The translations under genes were made by a program, and so were the position numbers. From positions 1-22,148 of the forward strand of contig NZ_CALEFV010000309.1 in assembly GCF_937877005.1 (NCBI RefSeq): a stretch of DNA of 22,148 bases, given 5' to 3'. This DNA comes from an uncultured Fibrobacter sp. (GTDB lineage Bacteria > Fibrobacterota > Fibrobacteria > Fibrobacterales > Fibrobacteraceae). Below the pieces are notes generated by a model. It worked only from the letters and a program-made list of their open reading frames with translations. It did not search any database and was not told the DNA's origin. This document shows, piece after piece, positions 13,932 to 20,353 of this stretch (its first letter is position 1; each line of letters starts with the position of its first letter).

Positions 13932-14759
13932 ATGAAAAAAATCTTCTTGTTGGCCGCTGTAGCCTCCATGGCTGCAGCTTTTGTCGCTTGCGGCGATGAT
14001 TCTTCCGGTTCCCCGACAGGTGGCTCGGGTTCGGAACAAATCTCTGAAGGATCGGTGAAGGCTTTCTTCCCGACGGGCTACAAGACTGAAGATGTCGTTG
14101 CCTGGTATGCTTCCGATGTCGAGACAATCGATGACGTTGATCAGAAAAAGACGATGGTTGACGCCGTCTATCTGTTCAAGGACGGCACCTTTATTGCGAC
14201 AGAATGCAAGCTGAAGGTCAAGTCGGACGGTACCAAGAAACTATCGAACGAAATTTCTGTTAAGGGAACATGGAGCGGTTCCATGGACGATTTCGCAAAT
14301 GGAACATTCACGGTTTCCTTCAATATGGAAGGCGTGGATATGACGATGCCGCTTGGAGTCGAGAATGGTTCCTTGGCGATTTCTACCGATGGGGATCGAG
14401 TCATGGCTTTCAAGTTGCAGTCGTCTTCGGTGCCTGCTCCGACCGAAGCGGGCGAGACTGTCGAAAAGGCTGATTCTGGTTCCAATTCTTCGATGTCTGG
14501 CGATGTTTGTTCTGTTTCAGTTTCTGGAAACTCCGTAACGGTGACTATCAATATGTATGGAGAAAACTACGTGACGACGGCGACTATTAAAGGCGATCAA
14601 ATCGTCGCTACAATGAATGGTGAAACGAAGACTGAACCGAGCGATGGTATGACTTTTGAAGAATTGAAGGAATCCGCTTATGAAACCTGCGAAGATCTAA
14701 ATAGCCAATCTTTTGATGATGATGGTGGCTTGGACTATGATTATGACGGAGACTACTAG
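13932..14759 (+). CDS. module A + module B lipoprotein, unknown function
   Basis: 275-residue lipoprotein with lipobox FVAC (Cys20) followed by GDDSSGS and a Gly/Ser tether. Two modules are visible by comparison within the window. Module A (about 41-170, SVKAFFPTGY ... VVAWYAS ... TMVDAVYLFKDGTF ... GTWSGS) is shared with the next gene. Module B (about 192-257) is shared with the 108-residue lipoprotein at 17021. Module B is bounded by C193 and C253, a likely disulfide. The C-terminus is strongly acidic (DDDGGLDYDYDGDY). AGGGG lies 6 bases before the ATG. No known family recognised. It is probably anchored in the inner or outer membrane facing the periplasm or surface, and probably co-transcribed with the next gene 28 bases on. 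Confidence 0.82.
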   Translation: MKKIFLLAAVASMAAAFVACGDDSSGSPTGGSGSEQISEGSVKAFFPTGYKTEDVVAWYASDVETIDDVDQKKTMVDAVYLFKDGTFIATECKLKVKSDGTKKLSNEISVKGTWSGSMDDFANGTFTVSFNMEGVDMTMPLGVENGSLAISTDGDRVMAFKLQSSSVPAPTEAGETVEKADSGSNSSMSGDVCSVSVSGNSVTVTINMYGENYVTTATIKGDQIVATMNGETKTEPSDGMTFEELKESAYETCEDLNSQSFDDDGGLDYDYDGDY

Positions 14760-14787
14760 TTGTTTCTAAAAGAATAAGGAGCAAAAT

Positions 14788-15846
14788 ATGAAAAAAACAC
14801 TATACCTAGCCATGGCAACAATCTCCATGGGACTGATGGCCGGTTGCGGAGACAGTTCTTCTAGCTCTTCGCCTGATGATGATTCTCGCATCGAAAGTAG
14901 CGATAGCATAAACAGTAGTGATAGCTCCGATAAGGGTGGTACTGAAGAGGCTACTACGGTTTCCGCCTTTTTCCCGGAAGGTTACGATGCCGATAAGGTG
15001 GTCGCCTGGTATGCAACCGATGAACAGACCATTTCGGATAAAGGGCAGACCAAGACGATGGTGGATGCCGTCTACCTGTTCAAGGACGGTTCCTTTATTG
15101 TCACCGAACAAAAGGTGAAGGAAAAGAATAACATTTCCACATTTGAAAACGCGGTTGTTGCAGAGGGAACCTGGACTGGTTCTAAGGACAATGTCAAGAA
15201 CGGTTCGCTGACGATTAGCCTCATGGGAAATGACATTCCGCTGGAAATCCAAGAAGGTAAGTTCTCCATTAGCCCCTTTGGTGGCGAATCCTATGATTTC
15301 AAGCTGGTTGAATCGGATGTGCCAGAGGCAAGCCCCGTTACCGAGGAACCGAAATCTGATTCGGACGACAAGGAAGATCCCAACGGAACGGCAGAACAGT
15401 TGGCATGGGCGAAATCGATGATCGCTCGTTCAACGGAGTCTGCTTCGAAGGTGGCTACGTTTGAAATTTCGGAACCGACCTGGGAAAGACTGAATACGAA
15501 GAGTGAAACCTACAATGCGACCTTTACGATCAAGGTAACCTTGAGTGAAGGTGAATTCATTACCGAAGATTTGGATTATCCGACCCTTGCGATAGGGCAG
15601 TATCCAGTGCACGCGATTGATTCGGAAAAAGACAAGCTCCCGGAGCAATGGAATAATAATAACTGGGAAATTAAGGATGCCAAGGTGGTTGGGAATACGA
15701 TGACGGCTACGATGACGGAGAAAATCGATAACCTTAAGGTGGGACGCGCCTATGTCTTTGTCTCGACAAATAACGGTATGGATTCATCGATTGAATATAG
15801 CGAAGCGTTCTTCATTGTTCCGCCAAACTACCAAGGTGATTTGTAG
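14788..15846 (+). CDS. module A lipoprotein, unknown function
   Basis: 352-residue lipoprotein, paralogous at its N-terminal half to the preceding gene. The lipobox LMAGC (Cys20) is followed by GDSSSSSS and a long Ser/Asp tether to about residue 55. Module A spans about 57-180 (SAFFPEGY, VVAWYAT, TMVDAVYLFKDGSF, GTWTGS). An acidic linker then leads to a separate C-terminal domain (about 200-352) with a beta-rich appearance (YNATFTIKVTLSEGEF, GRAYVFVSTNNGMDSSIEYSEAFFIVPP) that I cannot name. AAGGAG lies 6 bases before the ATG. A strong terminator follows the stop, closing a probable two-gene unit. Confidence 0.82.
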   Translation: MKKTLYLAMATISMGLMAGCGDSSSSSSPDDDSRIESSDSINSSDSSDKGGTEEATTVSAFFPEGYDADKVVAWYATDEQTISDKGQTKTMVDAVYLFKDGSFIVTEQKVKEKNNISTFENAVVAEGTWTGSKDNVKNGSLTISLMGNDIPLEIQEGKFSISPFGGESYDFKLVESDVPEASPVTEEPKSDSDDKEDPNGTAEQLAWAKSMIARSTESASKVATFEISEPTWERLNTKSETYNATFTIKVTLSEGEFITEDLDYPTLAIGQYPVHAIDSEKDKLPEQWNNNNWEIKDAKVVGNTMTATMTEKIDNLKVGRAYVFVSTNNGMDSSIEYSEAFFIVPPNYQGDL

Positions 15847-15858
15847 TTGAATCTTTTG

Positions 15859-15881
15859 GCCCCCACAGCGGGGGCTTTTTT
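15859..15881 (+). terminator. rho-independent terminator before hemB
   Basis: GCCCCC (15859-15864), loop ACAGC, GGGGGC (15870-15875), then six T. It follows the module A lipoprotein stop by 12 bases. Confidence 0.93.
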
Positions 15882-15883
15882 GT

Positions 15884-15889
15884 TATATT
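15884..15889 (+). promoter_or_regulatory. candidate -10 element of hemB
   Basis: TATATT between the upstream terminator and hemB, 32 bases before ATG 15922. It would leave a leader of about 25 bases with only a weak AAGAGA-like ribosome site. A -35 would fall inside the terminator hairpin. Confidence 0.35.
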
Positions 15890-15921
15890 GAATAGGTAAC
15901 CTAAAACAAGAGACTAAGAAA

Positions 15922-16902
15922 ATGATTATCCGTCCGCGCCGCTTACGCAAGAATGCAACTATCCGCAACATGGTGGCTGAAACAGCCGTCAATCCCGATT
16001 CCCTGGTGTACCCGATGTTCGTGGTAGAAGGGGAGAAGGTCAAAGAAGAAATTCCTTCGATGCCGAACCAGTATCGTTTCAGTATTGATGAAATCTTGAA
16101 GGAACTTGAATCATGCGTGTCGCTTGGAATCAAGTCGATTCTTCTGTTCGGTATACCGAGTTACAAGGACGAGATGGCTTCGTCTGCATACGATGACGAT
16201 GGTGTGGTGCAACGCGCCGTACGCTCCATCAAGGCGAAGTTCCCCGAACTTTACGTGATTACCGACGTTTGCCTTTGCGAATACATGAGCCATGGTCACT
16301 GTGGAATTGTGAAGGACAACGATGTCGATAACGATCCGACTCTGGAACTTTTGGCAAAGACGGCGCTTTCGCATGCCGAAGCCGGTGCCGACATGGTGGC
16401 TCCATCTGACATGATGGATGGACGTGTGGCTGCAATCCGCGAAAAGTTAGATGAAAACGGATTTGCGAATACTCCAGTCATGGCATACAGTGCCAAGTTT
16501 GCTAGTGCCTACTACGGACCGTTCCGCGATGCAGCCGATTCCGCTCCGCATTTTGGTAACCGTAAGAGCTACCAGATGGATGTGCGCAATGGTCGCGAGG
16601 CCATGCGCGAAGTCGCCCTTGATATTGAGGAAGGAGCAGATATCGTGATGGTAAAGCCTGGCTTGGCTTTCCTTGACGTGCTGCGTGCGACTGCCGAGAT
16701 GAGCGATGTGCCTGTGGCGGTCTATAACGTGAGTGGCGAGTATTCCATGGTGAAGGCTGCTGCGAAAATGGGCTGGATTGACGAAAATGCCGTCATTTGC
16801 GAAAATTTGATCGCTTTTAAACGTGCTGGCGCCGATATTATCATCACCTACCATGCGAAAGAGGTGCTGGAAAAAGGGCTTTTGGCTTCCAAAATAATGT
16901 AA
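15922..16902 (+). CDS. hemB: delta-aminolevulinic acid dehydratase (porphobilinogen synthase)
   Basis: Condenses two 5-aminolevulinates to porphobilinogen in the cytoplasm. The 326 residues are standard for the family. Visible: RPRRLRKNATIRNMVAET at the N-terminus, a zinc-type cysteine cluster C117-x-C119-x7-C127 in DVCLCEYMSHGHCG, and DMVAPSDMMDGR. The two Schiff-base lysines are K192 (AYSAKFASAYYGPFRDA) and K245 (VMVKPGLAFLD); YNVSGEYSM also matches. The cysteine cluster points to a Zn-dependent rather than a Mg-only enzyme. It has its own candidate promoter after a strong terminator, so it is probably a single-gene unit. Start chosen at the only ATG fitting the conserved N-terminus. Confidence 0.97.
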   Translation: MIIRPRRLRKNATIRNMVAETAVNPDSLVYPMFVVEGEKVKEEIPSMPNQYRFSIDEILKELESCVSLGIKSILLFGIPSYKDEMASSAYDDDGVVQRAVRSIKAKFPELYVITDVCLCEYMSHGHCGIVKDNDVDNDPTLELLAKTALSHAEAGADMVAPSDMMDGRVAAIREKLDENGFANTPVMAYSAKFASAYYGPFRDAADSAPHFGNRKSYQMDVRNGREAMREVALDIEEGADIVMVKPGLAFLDVLRATAEMSDVPVAVYNVSGEYSMVKAAAKMGWIDENAVICENLIAFKRAGADIIITYHAKEVLEKGLLASKIM

Positions 16903-16979
16903 AAGAAATTTTACTTAATTCAAGCAAATTAAAATGTTTTTTTTGTGATTTTTTTTAGAAAAAAGAATTATATTTGTCA

Positions 16980-16996
16980 TGTGTTATTGAAACACA
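16980..16996. promoter_or_regulatory. small inverted repeat upstream of the 108-residue lipoprotein
   Basis: TGTGTT-ATTGA-AACACA, a perfect 6-bp stem with a 5-base loop, just after a TATATT box (16969-16974) and 24 bases before ATG 17021. It could be an operator or a 5'-leader hairpin. The rest of the 118-base gap is AT-rich. Confidence 0.3.
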
Positions 16997-17020
16997 AATA
17001 ATCATTATGGAGAATAACAA

Positions 17021-17347
17021 ATGAAAAAGCTTATGATTCTCGCCGCTCTCGGCACTGCTGCTCTCTTCACTGCTTGCGGTGATGACTCTTCTTCTTCGGG
17101 TCCGTCCGAAAGCTGCGAAGTTTCTACTACCGAAAATTCTGTGAAGCAGGAAATCACTTTCGGTGAAACTGTTACGACCACTTGGACGATCGATGGTGAT
17201 AACATCACTATGACTCAGGAAGGCGGTGAAAATGCTTCTGAACCGTTTACCTATGCTAAGGGTGATCAGACTGTTGAATCTCTGAAGGCTGATGCTGAAA
17301 AGAGCTGTGAAGAAACGAAGAAGATGTGGGAAGAAATGGGCCTCTAA
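17021..17347 (+). CDS. small module B lipoprotein, unknown function
   Basis: 108-residue lipoprotein. Lipobox LFTAC (Cys19) is followed by the tether GDDSSSSGPSES. The remainder is one copy of module B (about 31-100): C32-EVSTTENSV, a TTTWTIDGDNITMTQEGGE hairpin, then a helix VESLKADAEKSCEETKKMWEE with C96. C32 and C96 correspond to C193 and C253 of the lipoprotein at 13932, so a disulfide is likely. GGAG lies 8 bases before the ATG. A terminator follows 31 bases after the stop. No family recognised. Confidence 0.8.
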   Translation: MKKLMILAALGTAALFTACGDDSSSSGPSESCEVSTTENSVKQEITFGETVTTTWTIDGDNITMTQEGGENASEPFTYAKGDQTVESLKADAEKSCEETKKMWEEMGL

Positions 17348-17378
17348 TAGCCTCTATTCTTAACGAGATTCTAACAGG

Positions 17379-17411
17379 AAATCCGACCTTCGGGCCGGAT
17401 TTTCTATTTTT
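17379..17411 (+). terminator. rho-independent terminator directly before hemL
   Basis: AAATCCG (17379-17385) pairs with CGGATTT (17396-17402), with two further C-G pairs across one mismatch closed by a TTCG tetraloop. The T-rich tail TTCTATTTTT ends 5 bases before the hemL ATG. Confidence 0.88.
17401..17410 (+). promoter_or_regulatory. TTTCTATTTT motif, candidate -10 of hemL
   Basis: TTTCTATTTT with the TATTTT hexamer ending 6 bases before ATG 17417, the same spacing as at hemA. It coincides with the tail of the preceding terminator, so the two interpretations compete or the site serves both purposes. Confidence 0.38.
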
Positions 17412-17416
17412 GGGGC

Positions 17417-18703
17417 ATGAACCATTCTTTGAGTGAAAAACTTTTTGCCGAAGCCAAGGGCTTGATGCCCGGTGGCGTGAATAGCCCGGTGCGAGCTTAT
17501 AGCAATGTGGGGGCAACGCCTCCCTTTATCAAGCGTGCCAAGGGCAGCCACATTTACGATGTCGACGGTAACGATTACATCGACTATGTGGGCAGTTGGG
17601 GCCCGATGCTTTTGGGACATGCCCATGATGCCGTTATTAAGGCGGTAGCCGAAACGGCGCAGAATGGTTTGAGTTTTGGTGCGCCCTGTGGACTGGAATC
17701 GGAATTGGCGAAGCTGGTGATGGAACTGGTGCCCAGTGTCGAGATGATCCGCATGGTCAACAGCGGTACCGAAGCGACCATGAGTGCGATTCGTGCGGCG
17801 CGTGGTTTCACGGGCCGCGACAAGATTGTCAAGTTTGAAGGTTGTTACCACGGCCATAGCGATAGCTTGCTGATTAAGGCGGGCTCGGGGATGCTTACCA
17901 CCGGTAAGCCGAGCAGCAAAGGCGTGCCGGCGGACCTCGCTAAATACACGCTGACGCTGCAATACAATGACGTAGCCGGCGTACACGAATTGTTCGATAA
18001 AATTGGTGACGAAATTGCGGGCGTCATTGTAGAACCCGTGGCCGGGAATATGGGCGTGGTGCCCGCGAAGAGAGAATTCTTGCATGCGCTCTCCGAAGAA
18101 ACCAAGAAACATGGCGCACTCTTGATTGTAGACGAAGTCATGACCGGTTTCCGTGTCGACATTCACTGTGCGCAGGGCTTGTATGGCATCAAGCCGGACC
18201 TGACTACTTTCGGAAAGATTATCGGTGGCGGCATGCCGGTGGGCGCTTATGGTGGTCGCTTGGATGTCATGCAGCAGATTGCGCCGCTCGGCGGAATTTA
18301 CCAGGCGGGAACCCTGTCGGGTAACCCGGTGGCGATGGCCTCGGGCCTTGCCACGATGCGTGAACTGAAGACGCATCCGGAATATTACAAGCACGCCGAA
18401 GCGATGACGACACGCCTGATTGAAGGACTTAAAGACGCCGCGAAGGAGGCGGGGATTCCGCTTGCGACAAACCAGGTGGGCTCCATGGGTTGCATCTTCT
18501 TTACCGAAGGCCCCGTGACATGCTTTGCCGATGTGCAAAAGTCCGACTTGGATTTGTTCCGCCGCTACTTCCTTGGAATGCTCGATGAAGGCATTTACCT
18601 TGCCCCGAGCCAGTTCGAGGCAATCTTTGTGAGTGCCGCCCATACCGAAGCTGACATTGACCGCACCGTGGAAGCGGCCCGTAAGGTTTTCAAGGCCCTG
18701 TAA
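17417..18703 (+). CDS. hemL: glutamate-1-semialdehyde 2,1-aminomutase
   Basis: PLP enzyme converting glutamate-1-semialdehyde to 5-aminolevulinate, completing the C5 route begun by HemA. 428 residues, typical length. Visible: LMPGGVNSPVRAY at the N-terminus, SWGPMLLGHAH, and RMVNSGTEATMSAIRAARG (phosphate/cofactor region). Further on are KFEGCYHGHSDSLL, IVDEVMTGFR (the Asp that contacts the pyridine ring) and FGKIIGGGMPVGAYGG with the Schiff-base K267; YQAGTLSGNPVAMA follows. No Shine-Dalgarno; the ATG follows a terminator tail/TTTCTATTTT motif. The ahbD promoter candidate begins just after the stop. Confidence 0.97.
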   Translation: MNHSLSEKLFAEAKGLMPGGVNSPVRAYSNVGATPPFIKRAKGSHIYDVDGNDYIDYVGSWGPMLLGHAHDAVIKAVAETAQNGLSFGAPCGLESELAKLVMELVPSVEMIRMVNSGTEATMSAIRAARGFTGRDKIVKFEGCYHGHSDSLLIKAGSGMLTTGKPSSKGVPADLAKYTLTLQYNDVAGVHELFDKIGDEIAGVIVEPVAGNMGVVPAKREFLHALSEETKKHGALLIVDEVMTGFRVDIHCAQGLYGIKPDLTTFGKIIGGGMPVGAYGGRLDVMQQIAPLGGIYQAGTLSGNPVAMASGLATMRELKTHPEYYKHAEAMTTRLIEGLKDAAKEAGIPLATNQVGSMGCIFFTEGPVTCFADVQKSDLDLFRRYFLGMLDEGIYLAPSQFEAIFVSAAHTEADIDRTVEAARKVFKAL

Positions 18704-18713
18704 TTTCTATATT
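18704..18713 (+). promoter_or_regulatory. TTTCTATATT motif, candidate -10 of ahbD
   Basis: TTTCTATATT begins at the base after the hemL stop codon. It lies 60 bases before ATG 18774, so any transcript would have a leader of about 50 bases ending in a GAGG ribosome site 7 bases before the ATG. Confidence 0.4.
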
Positions 18714-18773
18714 AAGACTCCATTGCGAAGACCCGTAGGCGATACGGTAATCCGGTGATAAAGAGGTTTTTAA

Positions 18774-19763
18774 ATGATAGTATCTTGGATGACCACCAAC
18801 AAGTGTAACCTGACCTGCAAGCACTGCTACCAGGACGCGGGCGAAAACAAGGCTGCCGAACTCACGACGCCGGAGGCGTTGAAACTGATTGATGAAATCG
18901 CGAAGGCGGGGTTCAAGATCATGATTTTTAGCGGCGGCGAGCCCATGACCCGCCCGGATATTGTGGAACTGGTGGCACACGCCTCGAGCAAGGGACTTCG
19001 CCCGGTGTTCGGCACCAACGGCACGCTCATTACGCACGACCTTGCCTTTGAACTCAAGAAGGCGGGAGCCATGGCGATGGGCATCAGCATCGACAGTATC
19101 GACCACGACCGCCATAACGACTTCCGCGGCCTTCCGAATGCCTTCGAGATGACGATGATGGGCATCGAAAACTGCAAGGCGGCTTGTCTCCCGTTCCAGA
19201 TTCACACGACGATTATGGACTGGAACCAGAACGAGATTTTCGACATCATGGACTGGGTCAAGGAAATCGGTGCGGTGAACCACCAGATTTTCTTCCTCAT
19301 TCCGGTCGGCCGCGGCAAGGAAATCGAAGGCCATGCGCTCCGCGTCGCCGAATACGAAGGACTCCTCCGCAAGATTATGGAAAAGAGCCGCACGCTCGGA
19401 ATCCCCGTCAAACCCACTTGCGCACCTCAGTTCCTGCGCATTGCAGACCAGCTCGACATCAAGACGCGCTACAGCCGTGGCTGCCTTGCCGGTATCAGCT
19501 ACTGCATCGTGAGCCCTATCGGGAAGGTGCGCCCCTGCGCCTACATGATGGAAGAGGCGGGCGATGTGCACGACACGCCGTTCGACGAAATTTGGGCCAA
19601 TGCCGAGGTGTTCAAGAAGCTCCGCACCAAGGCCTATTCCGGTGCCTGCGGCAAGTGCAAGTTCAATGACCGCTGCGGCGGTTGCCGCGCCCGTGCCGCA
19701 TACTACCACGAAGGCGACTACATGCAAGAAGACTCCTACTGTGCTTACGGGAGAGGTTTGTAA
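18774..19763 (+). CDS. ahbD: AhbD-type radical SAM heme synthase (NirJ2-like)
   Basis: Predicted last enzyme of the siroheme-dependent pathway: oxidative decarboxylation of two propionates of Fe-coproporphyrin III to vinyls, giving heme b. 329 residues. MIVSWMTTNK leads to C11-x3-C15-x2-C18 for the SAM cluster; GGEP is at 54-57; GTNGT, GISIDS and DWNQNEI follow. Cysteines C237, C244 and C255 (SRGC, SYC, RPCAYM) and C292, C295, C301, C304 and C323 (GACGKCKFNDRCGGC ... SYC) suit a SPASM-type auxiliary-cluster domain. The overall pattern is what I recall of NirJ2/AhbD rather than NirJ1/AhbC, and it pairs with the AhbC gene at the window start. GAGG lies 7 bases before the ATG. The stop codon is the first unit of a heptad-repeat element. 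Confidence 0.88.
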   Translation: MIVSWMTTNKCNLTCKHCYQDAGENKAAELTTPEALKLIDEIAKAGFKIMIFSGGEPMTRPDIVELVAHASSKGLRPVFGTNGTLITHDLAFELKKAGAMAMGISIDSIDHDRHNDFRGLPNAFEMTMMGIENCKAACLPFQIHTTIMDWNQNEIFDIMDWVKEIGAVNHQIFFLIPVGRGKEIEGHALRVAEYEGLLRKIMEKSRTLGIPVKPTCAPQFLRIADQLDIKTRYSRGCLAGISYCIVSPIGKVRPCAYMMEEAGDVHDTPFDEIWANAEVFKKLRTKAYSGACGKCKFNDRCGGCRARAAYYHEGDYMQEDSYCAYGRGL

Positions 19764-19846
19764 TTAATTGATGATTGAGGATTGATGATTGATAATTACA
19801 CATTATCCATCATTCATCATTCATCATCCATTATCCATTATCAATT
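19761..19846. repeat. intercistronic heptad-repeat element 3 (ahbD / tadA junction)
   Basis: Twelve 7-base units run without a break from 19761 to 19844 (TAATTAA, TTGATGA, TTGAGGA, TTGATGA, TTGATAA, TTACACA, then TTATCCA, TCATTCA, TCATTCA, TCATCCA, TTATCCA, TTATCAA). The two halves are in opposite orientation and could form a long imperfect hairpin. The element starts with the ahbD stop codon, and its next unit would be TTATGAT, which supplies the tadA ATG (19847). It shares AATTACACA with element 1. Confidence 0.82.
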
Positions 19847-20338
19847 ATGATTGCTCCCGACGACGAAAAATTCATGCGTATGGCGCTCCGTGAAGCCGAA
19901 AAGGCTTTTGACGAAAAGGAAATCCCTATCGGTTGCGTTATCGTGAAAGATGGGGTAGTCATCGGTAAAGGCCATAACCAGATCGAGATGCTCAAGGACG
20001 CTACGGCCCACGCCGAAATCTTGTCCATCGGGACTGCCGCGAGCAGCCTTGAAAATTGGCGTCTAGACGGTTGTACTTTGTATGTAACGCTCGAACCTTG
20101 CCCCATGTGCGCAGGGGCTATTTTGAATAGCCGAATCAGCCGTGTGGTCTACGGCTCTCCGGATTCCCGTTTTGGCGGTTGCGGCACCACAATCGACGTT
20201 ATTTCGAACAACGCACTCAAACGTGAAGTCGAAGTGGTCGGGGGGCTCCTTGCCGACGAATGTCTGGGCCTGTTGAAGGCTTTTTTCCAGAAAATGCGCC
20301 TTGAAAAAGGGGACTCTGGGAATAAGGGTATGAGTTAA
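19847..20338 (+). CDS. tadA: tRNA-specific adenosine deaminase
   Basis: Zinc deaminase expected to convert A34 to inosine in tRNA(Arg). 163 residues, normal length. It begins DDEKFMRMALREAEKAF; contains IPIGCVIVKDG, the catalytic H55-A-E57 (DATAHAEIL), the zinc cysteines in EPCPMCAGAI (C85, C88), SRISRVVYG and a GLLADEC-x-x-L helix near the end. A guanine or cytosine deaminase is less likely given the overall TadA pattern. The ATG lies at the end of a heptad-repeat element with no Shine-Dalgarno. No functional link to heme synthesis is evident. Confidence 0.93.
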   Translation: MIAPDDEKFMRMALREAEKAFDEKEIPIGCVIVKDGVVIGKGHNQIEMLKDATAHAEILSIGTAASSLENWRLDGCTLYVTLEPCPMCAGAILNSRISRVVYGSPDSRFGGCGTTIDVISNNALKREVEVVGGLLADECLGLLKAFFQKMRLEKGDSGNKGMS

Positions 20339-20341
20339 TAC

Positions 20342-20347
20342 TATATT
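20342..20347 (+). promoter_or_regulatory. candidate -10 of the lipoprotein at 20354
   Basis: TATATT ending 6 bases before ATG 20354, with no Shine-Dalgarno. It is the same geometry as hemA and hemL and predicts a transcript starting at the ATG. Confidence 0.38.
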
Positions 20348-20353
20348 CTAAAC

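Noticed and set aside
17360..18643. 427-codon open frame on the minus strand
   Set aside because: It lies antisense to hemL, which has every family motif. The translation is His/Arg/Thr-rich without domain pattern, as expected from the codon bias of the real gene.
18690..19727. 345-codon open frame on the minus strand
   Set aside because: Antisense shadow of ahbD; low-complexity Ala/Val/His composition and no start signal.
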